In this document: positions 1-6,895 of the stretch, piece by piece
How the letters are laid out: each line of letters starts with the position of its first letter
Position numbering within the stretch: position 1 is the stretch's first letter
Origin: Massilia oculi
GTDB lineage: Bacteria; Pseudomonadota; Gammaproteobacteria; Burkholderiales; Burkholderiaceae_D
Direction: 5' to 3'
Length of the DNA: 64,000 nucleotides
Assembly (NCBI RefSeq): GCF_003143515.1
Contig: NZ_CP029343.1
Span: 3,658,001 to 3,722,000, forward strand
Position numbers and translations under genes: made by a program
The notes under the pieces: model-generated
Databases searched by the model: none
What the model saw: the letters and a program-made list of their open reading frames with translations, nothing else
What the model was told of the DNA's origin: nothing

Positions 1-373
1 ACGCGCCAGTCCATCGTTACTGCGCGTCAATGGGAATGGCTCACGCCCGAGCTGCAGGAAGCCGTACAAGTGGTGTCCCACGTGCTGCCGTTTCGCACCA
101 ACGCCTATGTGATGGATGAGCTGATCGACTGGAAGCGCGTGCCCGACGATCCGATCTACCGCCTGACCTTCCCGCACCGCGACATGCTGCCGGCCCAGGA
201 ATACGAGCAGCTGCGCGAGCTGGTGCTGCACAAGAAGGACGATGCCGCGATCGCGCGCCTGGTGCACGACATCCGCATGCGCATGAACCCGCACCCGGCC
301 GGCCAGATGACGCACAACGTCCCGCGCGTGAACGACGCGCCGCTCAAGGGCCTGCAGCACAAGTACATCTACC
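1..373 (+). pseudogene. 5' part of a lysine 2,3-aminomutase-type radical SAM gene, cut by the element
   Basis: The frame is open from base 1 (the gene starts outside the window) and reads about 124 codons of KamA-family N-terminal sequence, including MNPHPAGQMTHNVPR and GLQHKYIY. At about position 373 the family similarity stops and the frame continues into unrelated element sequence until a stop at 693. The rest of the protein resumes at about 6913 with YKETVLFFPS and the radical SAM cysteine motif. This fragment therefore lacks the catalytic core. In KamA relatives the full protein uses a [4Fe-4S] cluster, SAM and PLP to move an amino group; the substrate here cannot be told from sequence. 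Any product made in the integrated state would carry a foreign tail of about 107 residues. Confidence 0.88.
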
Positions 374-390
374 GCTGTAAAACGCCCCTC
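358..390. other. attL-like left junction
   Basis: The host side runs to ACC at 371-373. The element side starts GCTGTAAAACGCCCCTC at 374-390, which is the inverted partner of 6896-6912 at the other end. On the host side GTAC at 363-366 lies 6-9 bases from the centre base 372. It is mirrored by GTAC at 6920-6923, 6-9 bases from centre base 6914, so the rebuilt attB would be partly palindromic. The exact crossover dinucleotide (AC or CC) cannot be fixed by eye. Confidence 0.7.
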
Positions 391-452
391 ATAAAATGTT
401 GTTTATTTGCTCTGCATAGCTGTGATTACATTGATGTGGGATACTGGTCAGC

Positions 453-617
453 ATGCTTCATAACTATCCAGTTGCCCCGGTCAGCAGCGTTGCCATCCTC
501 GCCGCAGCGTTGGAGTTGCAACGTACCCACGGTACGGAGTTCGCCGCACGCTTCCTTGAGCCGTACCAGTTCGACCCGGAAGTGGTCAAAGCGTTGCTTT
601 ACCCAGATCGGGAATGA
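453..617 (+). CDS. small hypothetical protein (54 aa)
   Basis: A short reading frame at the left end of the element encodes 54 residues from ATG 453 to TGA 615-617. The protein starts MLHNYPVAPVSSVAILA and ends VVKALLYPDRE. It has an amphipathic, mostly helical look and codon use like the other element genes. No clear Shine-Dalgarno sequence is visible, and no family is recognised. It lies on the same strand as the interrupted host gene, whose read-through frame passes over it in a different frame. It could be a genuine small element gene or chance. Confidence 0.4.
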   Translation: MLHNYPVAPVSSVAILAAALELQRTHGTEFAARFLEPYQFDPEVVKALLYPDRE

Positions 618-957
618 TCGCCGCTGGAATCCATCGCACCCCATCCCACCTCACAAGATACGGACCTGTCGACACCACCTGTTAGCTAAGTAGTACGGCC
701 CGCTCTTTCTTACATTAACTGCGCAGATTTTCGCTTCCCACCACTGTGAGAAAGGGTGGCTTTTCACTGTCCTAGCCATGTTACAATTTCTTACAAAATA
801 GTTGTTGACTTGAATGCATAAATGCACTAGACACCACTTGACTTCAGACGACTCGTATGGTAGTATTTTGCTTGTGACTCGGACCGCTGACACGTAACAC
901 CCGCTCGGCGTCCTCTTCAAATTCCAGTTCAAACAAACAGACAAATAGGAGCAGTGC
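618..957. other. non-coding leader of the element's left operon
   Basis: No convincing gene lies in these 340 bases. The region is AT-rich from about 690 on. It holds a weak hairpin (CCACC 738-742 pairing with GGTGG 755-759, then CTTTTC), which could end transcription from the left. It also holds two promoter-like boxes at 805-866, described separately. GTAGTACG at 690-697 recurs at 2137-2144 in front of the Rep-like gene. Confidence 0.5.
805..866 (+). promoter_or_regulatory. tandem sigma70-type promoters with a palindrome
   Basis: Two good promoter matches follow each other: TTGACT (805-810), 17 bases, TAGACA (828-833); and TTGACT (838-843), 17 bases, TAGTAT (861-866). The spacer of the first holds TGCAT-AA-ATGCA (815-826), an inverted repeat placed as an operator would be. 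These would drive the genes from 958 onward. A regulator cannot be named; the small DNA-binding protein at 958 is a candidate for autoregulation. Confidence 0.6.
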
Positions 958-1173
958 ATGCTTAACGCATACGCACGTCGCCCCGCATTCGGCATGCCCG
1001 TTTGCAGCGACGAGTATTACCAACGGGTCGATGCCATCATCGCCACCCTCCGAGAAACGGCATCACGCAGTGTGATCGCTGCCCACCTAAATAGGTGCGG
1101 ATTCTCAACCCCGAGGGGCCTTCCCTTCGACAGACAGCGGCTGGGGAACTATCTTCGCCGTACCAAAGTTTAA
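958..1173 (+). CDS. small DNA-binding protein resembling a recombinase DNA-binding segment
   Basis: This 71-residue protein follows a clear AGGAG ribosome site at about 946. Residues 21-71 (VDAIIATLRE..., then HLNRCGFSTPRG, then RQRLGNYLRR) resemble the segment of large serine recombinases that reads A-x2-LN-x2-G-x2-TPRG, but no catalytic domain is present. Such a stand-alone domain could be a repressor, a recombination directionality factor for the integrase at 5158-6864, or a Rep accessory protein. It is the first gene after the tandem promoters and precedes the gene at 1191 by 17 bases, so the two are probably co-transcribed. The family resemblance is by eye only. Confidence 0.6.
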   Translation: MLNAYARRPAFGMPVCSDEYYQRVDAIIATLRETASRSVIAAHLNRCGFSTPRGLPFDRQRLGNYLRRTKV

Positions 1174-1190
1174 TTATTAAAGGAACTACA

Positions 1191-1622
1191 ATGACAACAA
1201 AGCAAACCGCCGCTGCGCAGGCATCGGCAACCACATCACCGACCGTACTGACATTCGGTCGCCTGCCAGCCAACATCGACCTGTTCGAGAACACCTTTAC
1301 GGCGTTTGCTCAGGCAGCGGCCTTGGTCCGTGCAGGATATGTATTTTCGCCCGGTACAGCGCCGATGATCTTCCCGAACGGCACGGCCACCATTAGCCTC
1401 ACTCTGGGTACACCAGATCAGGCAGCATTTGATGACGCTATGAAGTCTGTTCAGGCTGGTCGCGATGCGGAAGAAGCCGCGTTTGAGGCTCGCGTGCAAG
1501 CGGCAGCAAAGCACATCGTGGACAGTGCAGCCAAGGCAGCCCGTGACGCCGAGCTTAAAGCGAAAATCACCGAGCAGAAGATTGCGCTTGCCGCTCTTGA
1601 GGCAGCAGCGGGGGTTGCGTGA
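1191..1622 (+). CDS. hypothetical protein with coiled C-terminal half
   Basis: The product has 143 residues, starting at ATG 1191 after AAAGGAACT. The first 20 residues are Thr/Ala/Ser-rich. The middle (about 20-75) looks like a compact beta-rich domain with GRLPANIDLF and FPNGTATISLTLG. The last 65 residues are Ala/Glu/Lys-rich and almost certainly a long helix or coiled coil. It has no signal peptide or membrane segment. The family is not recognised. Its stop overlaps the next start (GTGA), which points to coupled translation. An upstream in-frame start at 1095 would lie inside the previous gene and has no ribosome site, so it was not used. Confidence 0.65.
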   Translation: MTTKQTAAAQASATTSPTVLTFGRLPANIDLFENTFTAFAQAAALVRAGYVFSPGTAPMIFPNGTATISLTLGTPDQAAFDDAMKSVQAGRDAEEAAFEARVQAAAKHIVDSAAKAARDAELKAKITEQKIALAALEAAAGVA

Positions 1623-1837
1623 AAGCCCTGACAGTACGCTTCGTGCCAGCCCCGAGAACCACCAGCAAGCCGCTCGTTGCAATCATCCCAGCCCCGGCAA
1701 CTTATCGCTCGTTAGCTGCGCGGCGAGGAAGTAAGGGTAAGCCACTGGCACCGCAGGCCACTACCGGCGTCAACGATGCCAAGATCGCCTCTCTACTCGC
1801 AATGTTCGGTCGAAGCTGGCAACCGAAGGCGAAGTAA
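1619..1837 (+). CDS. hypothetical basic protein (72 aa)
   Basis: The frame starts with GTG at 1619 inside the GTGA that ends the previous gene, the typical arrangement for translational coupling. The 72-residue product is rich in Lys, Arg, Pro and Ala, starts MKALTVRFVPAPRTTSK and ends FGRSWQPKAK. It has no membrane segment. A charge pattern like this would suit nucleic-acid binding, but no family is recognised. After it comes a 328-base gap before the Rep-like gene. Confidence 0.5.
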   Translation: MKALTVRFVPAPRTTSKPLVAIIPAPATYRSLAARRGSKGKPLAPQATTGVNDAKIASLLAMFGRSWQPKAK

Positions 1838-2165
1838 CCGCGATTGCAGGCCCGCAGAAGGCCCGCCAAGGCGTTTGTAGTAACTCGCAAGGGGTAGACC
1901 CGCCATGACTGCACAAATCGCTCCAAGAGCCGTTTAAGCCAAATTCAGTGCGGGCATAACCAGAGCCCTTCTATGATGTCACGGCTAGACGCCTCCAGCA
2001 ACATCGAGAACGTATTAGAACAATTCCCAGCACCTCTTCCGATGGATGTTTTTCATAGGAGAAACCCACGACGAGGGAGGAATATTCTCCGGGCTGTCAT
2101 GTCAGTAACTCAGTTGTATTACAAAGTAGCTACTTGGTAGTACGTTAAGATTTATAAGGAACTCA
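1838..2165. other. intergenic region in front of the Rep-like gene; candidate origin or control region
   Basis: No convincing gene lies in these 328 bases. The perfect 12-bp palindrome AAGTAGCTACTT sits at 2124-2135, about 30 bases before the start codon at 2166, followed by GTAGTACG (2137-2144). The first 40 bases are GC-rich with repeated GGCCCGC motifs that could fold. HUH Rep genes often lie next to the origin they nick, so this is the first place to look for one. No nick-site hairpin could be assigned. Confidence 0.35.
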
Positions 2166-2780
2166 ATGACCATTTACAAGAACAACGCTGTACTCGACGC
2201 CAACGGCGGTCTGCATAGCTCCCGAGCGTTGGATACAGCAATCTCCATCCTCAAACACCATGATCTCTGTCAGCCGGTACTGTTCCACCTCGTACTCACT
2301 GGTGGACAAGTCACCGACTACCAAGCGACGATCAAGGCCCTTGCCCGACGCCTGCGGAATCATGGATGCCGAATCGAATACTTCGGCGGTTACGAGTCAG
2401 CCGAAGACAAAGGCGGCGTACACGCTCACTGCTTCCTGTTGATCGAGACTTCCAAGAAATCACCCTTCAGGATCATGAGCATCGCTGACGGTGACTACCT
2501 CCACAAGCTAGCCGACCGGAAGAAGATCAACCGCATTCACGTAGCGAAGCCACAGAACCCGATGCACGAAGGTCAGTTCTTCGCTCGACCAGTGGTAGCT
2601 GGGGGCAAGCTGGCGAACTGCCTTGAGTGGGTCAAATATGCCTACAAGAGCCGCAGCAAGGCCGGTGTGCAGAGGCGTGAAACCTACTTCAACTCTGAAT
2701 TCAACGCCAACACCGCAAAGCGCGTGGCCGAGAAGGCTGCGATGGTAGCCCCGACAGCCAAGGCGACGGTAGCAGCATGA
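2166..2780 (+). CDS. putative HUH-type replication initiator (Rep-like)
   Basis: The 204-residue product starts after ATAAGGAACTCA. Three short motifs stand in the order of HUH endonucleases: VLFHLVLTGG (about 38-47) as motif 1, GGVHAHCFLLIE (about 82-93) with His-Ala-His as motif 2, and EWVKYAYKSRSK (about 158-169) with one or two Tyr plus Lys as motif 3. HUH proteins nick one DNA strand and stay bound through Tyr to start rolling-circle replication or transfer. Size and layout resemble the Rep proteins of filamentous phages and the YagK/YfjJ-type proteins of small integrated elements. The match is by motif only. The last 30 residues are an Ala/Lys tail. It is coupled to the next gene by ATGA. 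Confidence 0.6.
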   Translation: MTIYKNNAVLDANGGLHSSRALDTAISILKHHDLCQPVLFHLVLTGGQVTDYQATIKALARRLRNHGCRIEYFGGYESAEDKGGVHAHCFLLIETSKKSPFRIMSIADGDYLHKLADRKKINRIHVAKPQNPMHEGQFFARPVVAGGKLANCLEWVKYAYKSRSKAGVQRRETYFNSEFNANTAKRVAEKAAMVAPTAKATVAA

Positions 2781-3040
2781 TCGCCAATCACCTGACCCAA
2801 TCAGCGTTTAACTACGTAGGTGCGATCTACGAGGAAGCCATCGACGCCGGGATGCATCTAGGCGACGTACAGCACCACCTGTCGAGGAACGGTATTCACA
2901 AGTCGCTACTGGCGATCAAGATCGAGTTAAACGATTTATACTGTTTTCATCGTTACGCCGAGACCCACCCGGCTCCGCCGACGCAGACTTACGAACAGAT
3001 TGATACGCAGTTAGCCCGAAGACACGACGTTAAGGCGTAA
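2777..3040 (+). CDS. hypothetical protein coupled to the Rep-like gene
   Basis: The start codon overlaps the Rep-like stop (ATGA at 2777-2780), so the two are likely translated together. The product has 87 residues, no signal or membrane segment, and a helical pattern around YVGAIYEEAIDAGMHLGDVQ. HHLSRNGIHKSLLAIKIELND looks like a possible helix-turn-helix. A role with Rep in replication or copy control is a guess from position. Its last 30 bases overlap, tail to tail, the end of the reverse-strand membrane protein gene. Confidence 0.6.
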   Translation: MIANHLTQSAFNYVGAIYEEAIDAGMHLGDVQHHLSRNGIHKSLLAIKIELNDLYCFHRYAETHPAPPTQTYEQIDTQLARRHDVKA

Positions 3041-3607
3041 GCTAGAGTCATCAGGCGAGATATCCACCTCTGGTCGTTGAGCTACGGTCGGCACATCTTC
3101 CAACCGCTGGACTTGCGCATCAAGCGCCCTAGCTTGCTCTTCTACAATGTCGTTTATCTGCTGAACGACTACGTTTGCTGCTTCAGCACTATCAGGCAAC
3201 AACACACCGTTCTCAATGATCCCGTCTGCTTGCGGCAACTTCTGACGCTGGCTCACCTCGATCAACTGCGCCAACGCCTGCGTTGCAGCAGGCGAACGCA
3301 ACGTGCGGCTGTCGGTAGTCGCGATCAGTCCATTGGCAGTCGATATGGTTGTTGGCTTTGAATCATGCAGGTCCGTATCTGCTTGCGCAGAGAACCAGCC
3401 CCACGCGGGAGCCGCTGCAAACAGAAGAGAAAGCGCTACGAACGCCCACCCCGCGTCTTTGTCCATCATGAGCATGCCCGCGCCTGCTATGAGGGACACC
3501 CCAGCCAAGACAACCATGGCAACTAACAGCGTTTGACTTCCGTTCGGCTTTAACTCGACTTGCGTTGTAACGGTGGCCCTTGGCATCGCCGGCTCTTCGT
3601 CGCTCAT
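3011..3607 (-). CDS. predicted inner-membrane protein of the element
   Basis: The 198-residue product has two strong hydrophobic segments (about residues 26-47 and 53-72) separated by MMDKDAG. The remaining 120 residues are polar, including a Gln/Glu/Ala-rich stretch (about 145-170) likely to be helical. A likely topology is two membrane helices with a soluble C-terminal domain. The family is not recognised. The start overlaps the stop of the upstream gene by four bases (ATGA at 3604-3607), so these two form their own operon, opposite to the Rep operon. Small two-gene modules like this are often cargo in mobile elements, but no function is shown. Confidence 0.65.
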   Translation of the reverse strand: MSDEEPAMPRATVTTQVELKPNGSQTLLVAMVVLAGVSLIAGAGMLMMDKDAGWAFVALSLLFAAAPAWGWFSAQADTDLHDSKPTTISTANGLIATTDSRTLRSPAATQALAQLIEVSQRQKLPQADGIIENGVLLPDSAEAANVVVQQINDIVEEQARALDAQVQRLEDVPTVAQRPEVDISPDDSSLRLNVVSSG

Positions 3608-4005
3608 GGCGAGATACCATTAATCGTGATTGTGCCGTCTGGATTCCTACGAGGAGCCAGGGAAGGAGCATTCTGGAAGATTATCTCGTTACGGCTGTTG
3701 AAGAGGTGGACGATCTTCACGGTCTCCGGACCGTATTGAATAACCGTCGAGGGGTCGATCACACAGTTCAGCAGTTCAAAGTTGGTAGACCCGACAAGGA
3801 GGCGGCAGTTATCGAAGCGGCAGCCGACAAAGTGGAATCCGTCGAGCGTTACAGTCTTTCCATTGTAGTAGAGGCCTTCAACTACAGGGCGACTATAGAA
3901 ATTAGCGAAAGACGGCTGAGTACGGATGCCCTGCATTGCTGGATGAGCTTGTGCAAGCCCACCTGAAGGAGGGCGAAGTCCACCCAATTTGTTGTCATTA
4001 CTCAT
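3604..4005 (-). CDS. pentapeptide-repeat-like hypothetical protein
   Basis: The 133-residue product follows AAGGATATCGA. Its middle reads VTLDGFHFVGCRFDNCRLL and then FELLNCVIDPS, the spacing of aromatic and Cys/Asn residues seen in pentapeptide or short right-handed beta-helix proteins. Proteins with this F-x2-C-x-F-x-N-C-x-L pattern recur in accessory regions of proteobacteria, but I know of no assigned activity. The N-terminus is Gly/Pro-rich and probably flexible. It is the first gene of the reverse-strand pair with the membrane protein at 3011-3607. A role as cargo or membrane-associated partner is inference only. Confidence 0.6.
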   Translation of the reverse strand: MSNDNKLGGLRPPSGGLAQAHPAMQGIRTQPSFANFYSRPVVEGLYYNGKTVTLDGFHFVGCRFDNCRLLVGSTNFELLNCVIDPSTVIQYGPETVKIVHLFNSRNEIIFQNAPSLAPRRNPDGTITINGISP

Positions 4006-4188
4006 TCGATATCCTTAGCTGTCGTTTTATCAATTTACATCAAGGCAACTGCCATTGCAATGTCCCGCATGCCACCGAGGAAATGAAGCTAAGGGCCACT
4101 TGCATATCCACAACAGACAAATAGGGTGGTCAACGGCAGAACAGTCAGAAATAGGCCATTTTTTACCCTTCCACACCCTAGACAGTGC

Positions 4189-4225
4189 TTGTAAATGAAA
4201 GGCTATTTAGGGTATACTCTATTTA
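4189..4225 (+). promoter_or_regulatory. promoter and repeats in front of the small serine recombinase
   Basis: TTGTAA (4189-4194), an 18-base spacer and TATACT (4213-4218) form a good sigma70 promoter. CTATTTA occurs on either side of the -10 box (4203-4209 and 4219-4225), and the inverse AAATAG occurs further upstream near 4120 and 4150. Repeats of this kind could be binding sites for the recombinase itself (autoregulation or a res-like site). Confidence 0.55.
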
Positions 4226-4254
4226 ACTTATCAAACAAACACGATGAATCAACC

Positions 4255-4911
4255 ATGACCCAGCGTATCGCACGGATTTACCAGCGAGTCTCGACGGACT
4301 CCCAAGACCTGACCCGCCAAAAGAAGCTTGTGGAGGATGCTGAAGCCGCTGGCTTCTACGTGGCGGGCGTCTATTCGGAGAAGATCAGCGGAACCACCAA
4401 CAACCGCCCTGAATTGAATCGGCTGATTGCCGACCTCAAGAAAGGTGATGTTGTTGTTGCCGAATCGCTAGACCGCATCAGCCGCTTGCCGGTAGCTGAG
4501 GGAGAAGCCCTGATTGAACGCATCACTGATAAGGGAGCGAAAATCTCTGTTCCCGATCTAATCGACCTCTCCGAAGTCATCGACAACTCGACCGATGAAA
4601 TGGTGCGGATCGTACTGGAAGCGAATCAGAAGATGATGCTGAAGATTGCCCTGCACATTGCCCGTAAAGACTATGAACAGCGTGCCAGCAAGCAAGCTTC
4701 TGGGATCGCGGAGAAGAAAGAAGCCGACAAGAGCAAGCCGCTGGAAGAACGTACGTACAAGGGCCGCAAGGCTGATACGTTCACCAACGCTAAGATCATC
4801 GAGCTTCGAGGCCTGAACTACACTATCGCCAAGATTGCCGACAAGCTGAGCGTCAGCGAATCGCAAGTTAAGCTGATCCTCAAGCGTGATAAAGCCGCGC
4901 AGACCGCCTGA
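4255..4911 (+). CDS. small serine recombinase (resolvase/invertase family)
   Basis: The 218-residue product has an N-terminal resolvase domain (about 1-145) with RIYQRVSTDSQDLTRQ, where Ser13 is the expected nucleophile, and ESLDRISRLP holding catalytic Arg residues. After a charged linker comes a C-terminal helix-turn-helix (about 180-215: AKIIELRGLNYTIAKIADKL, SVSESQVKLILKR). This is the length of Tn3-type resolvases and DNA invertases. ATG 4255 fits the family start; an in-frame start at 4195 lies within the promoter and would add 20 unrelated residues. In the element it may resolve multimers of a replicating circle, invert a segment, or assist the large integrase. Confidence 0.88.
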   Translation: MTQRIARIYQRVSTDSQDLTRQKKLVEDAEAAGFYVAGVYSEKISGTTNNRPELNRLIADLKKGDVVVAESLDRISRLPVAEGEALIERITDKGAKISVPDLIDLSEVIDNSTDEMVRIVLEANQKMMLKIALHIARKDYEQRASKQASGIAEKKEADKSKPLEERTYKGRKADTFTNAKIIELRGLNYTIAKIADKLSVSESQVKLILKRDKAAQTA

Positions 4912-4959
4912 GCGGCCCTGTAGTAAACGAACGGGGCGGAATCCTACCTGCCCCACCAT

Positions 4960-4992
4960 CCCGCCAGAAAACCCGTCGGCGGGCTTCTAAAC
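4960..4992 (+). terminator. hairpin terminator after the small recombinase
   Basis: CCCGCC (4960-4965) pairs with GGCGGG (4978-4983) across a 12-base loop, followed by CTTCT. The T-tract is weak. It lies 49 bases after the recombinase stop. Confidence 0.45.
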
Positions 4993-5123
4993 GCTTCCTA
5001 GGGGCACTTGTATATTTTGCCAGCAGGAACGCCGCCTATCATCCCATCCCCTACGGTGTTCAACCGCCTATTCGGTATGGCGACTTTTCAGAATTCCAGA
5101 TCAAGAAAGGGCAGAAGGGTTGA

Positions 5124-5157
5124 AGTTGAAAAATTTTTTTTAGAAATTTTTCAATTT
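5124..5157 (-). terminator. AT-rich inverted repeat after the integrase gene
   Basis: TTGAAAAATTT and AAATTTTTCAA form an almost perfect AT-only hairpin just after the integrase stop, read on the reverse strand. It has long T-runs. It could end integrase transcription or block read-through from the other side. Confidence 0.5.
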
Positions 5158-6864
5158 TCATGAATCGACCTTGACCCGTCGTGTACCCCTACCGTTCGGC
5201 GTGGTGACGACACCGCGATAAACAAACCCACCACCCGGCTTATCCAATAGCGTCTTTACAGATGCCGCAATGGCATTCGCCGCCACCAAGTTTGGAATTT
5301 CGCTACGATACTCGGAACTGTCATCCGGCTTAACAAGAAGCGTCTTTACGTTCTCCGCAATCACATCTGCTGCCACTTCGTCTGCAAAATCGTGTGGGTC
5401 GTCTTCCAATCCTAGACAGCCGATACGATTCTTGGACACAGCGAACATAGCTCGGGCTTCATCACCCTGTGTCACCAAGTAGCCGTCAGCGATATGCACC
5501 TTGACCCCTAGGCGATGAAGAAAGGCATTCGCACGCCTACGCATATCCTTATCGTTCATATCGACCTTCGCCCGAATCTCTGCCAAACTCAACTTGTCAC
5601 CGCTTCCTGTCAGTTCTGCTTTCAGCCGCTCTACCTCGCCGCGAGTGGCAACAACTTTGCTTTCCGCTTGCAACATCAAATTGGTAAAAGTCTCCGATTC
5701 AGGATGCTGTGCCACCTTGTCTGCCAAGATTGCTAGCTTTTCCCGCTCCAGCAGTAATCGCCCCTCTGCTGCCGACAGTTCACGCGAAAGGCGTTCAGGA
5801 TCGGGCATAGCAAAGTGCAATGCATCCAGTTCACGGAGCATGCACATGAACACATCTTCGCTTTCATCCAACCGCACATTCCTGGCTCCGTTGCACTGCC
5901 CATAGCGCTTGTTGGCACACATCAAATACTTGAACTTAGTACGCTGGATGATGTGCATGGCGCTGCCACACGCACCGCAAAACACCAGCTTGCCCCAAAC
6001 GTTGAACGCCGCCGATTGCTTCGGAATCGACCCGGTTTTACGTGCTGCGATCCTCCCATGTGCCGCCTCAAAGGTCGCTGCATCCACGACAGCAGGGAAG
6101 TAACCGGGAATCGGGTCGCCACCGTCTTTCAGGGCCAATTCTCCAATAGCTGCCCGATTCTGGAGAATCGAAAGAACGGCGGTAGTTCCCCACCGTTCCC
6201 CCTTGTTAAACGTCCTGTAGCCTTCGGAATTGAGCGTCTGCGAAATTGCCGTGCTTCCCAAGCCCTGTAAGCACAATTCAAAGATACGGCCAACGGCGTA
6301 CGCATGCTCGTTCACAATGTACGCACCATCCTTGCCAAGCGTAAGCCAGTTGGACACCCGACCGCCGATGTGATGCTTAGACTCCCTCGCCCGCTGAAAC
6401 CGCTTCGCCCACTCAATCTTGCCGAGATCGCTTTTCCGGGCACTTTCTTTGTGAGCGTTATCAAGATGCAACACAGCTTGTAGAAGCTGCATCGTGTCCC
6501 AGTCGCTGGTGAATTTCATTTCAGGTCGTAACGTCACCACCGTCACGCCAAGTTCAGTGATGTCTGACAGTAACCCGACCGCCTGCATGGGCTTCATACG
6601 GGTGAGCCGGTCAAGGTGTTCAATAATTAAGCAGCACTTGGAGTCAATTTCTCCAGACTTGACGGCGGCAATGAACTCTCCAAGCGCCCCGCTATCCGCG
6701 TTTGCACCATGGAAGCCACTAACGGCTTCATCAGCAAACACACGCTCCGAAAGCTCGACGCCGTTGTCCTTACACCATTTCCGGGCAAGGGTCTGCTGTC
6801 GGGCAATTGAGGTTCCCTTTTTCTGAGCATCGGAACTGTAACGCGAGTATGAGTAGCCTTTCAT
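5158..6864 (-). CDS. large serine recombinase (element integrase)
   Basis: The 568-residue product starts MKGYSYSRYSSDAQKKGTSI, with Ser10 as the expected nucleophile and EHLDRLTRM (about 82-90) as the second active-site segment. A recombinase domain follows (about 150-260), then a zinc ribbon with Cys296, Cys299, Cys316 and Cys324, and a coiled-coil stretch (about 355-420). These are the three domains of integrases that join attP and attB without host factors. The gene ends at an AT-rich hairpin and starts 48 bases from the right junction. The C-terminus carries a 30-residue tandem duplication (about 498-527 and 528-557). It probably catalyses integration into, and with a directionality factor excision from, the radical SAM gene. 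Confidence 0.93.
   Translation of the reverse strand: MKGYSYSRYSSDAQKKGTSIARQQTLARKWCKDNGVELSERVFADEAVSGFHGANADSGALGEFIAAVKSGEIDSKCCLIIEHLDRLTRMKPMQAVGLLSDITELGVTVVTLRPEMKFTSDWDTMQLLQAVLHLDNAHKESARKSDLGKIEWAKRFQRARESKHHIGGRVSNWLTLGKDGAYIVNEHAYAVGRIFELCLQGLGSTAISQTLNSEGYRTFNKGERWGTTAVLSILQNRAAIGELALKDGGDPIPGYFPAVVDAATFEAAHGRIAARKTGSIPKQSAAFNVWGKLVFCGACGSAMHIIQRTKFKYLMCANKRYGQCNGARNVRLDESEDVFMCMLRELDALHFAMPDPERLSRELSAAEGRLLLEREKLAILADKVAQHPESETFTNLMLQAESKVVATRGEVERLKAELTGSGDKLSLAEIRAKVDMNDKDMRRRANAFLHRLGVKVHIADGYLVTQGDEARAMFAVSKNRIGCLGLEDDPHDFADEVAADVIAENVKTLLVKPDDSSEYRSEIPNLVAANAIAASVKTLLDKPGGGFVYRGVVTTPNGRGTRRVKVDS
5191..5370 (-). repeat. 90-bp tandem duplication inside the integrase gene
   Basis: Two 90-bp units encode the related segments VIAENVKTLLVKPDDSSEYR (residues 501-520) and AIAASVKTLLDKPGGGFVYR (531-550). 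Landmarks such as GCGTCTTTAC and the GGCTTA tract recur exactly 90 bases apart. The copies have diverged, so the duplication is not recent. Confidence 0.75.
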
Positions 6865-6895
6865 ACCCGCGATTCTAACGCCAAACTGCCAACAA

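Noticed and set aside
651..995. Reverse-strand open frame of 114 codons in the element leader
   Set aside because: Cys/Trp-rich, unlike other element proteins, no ribosome site, and it covers the two promoters.
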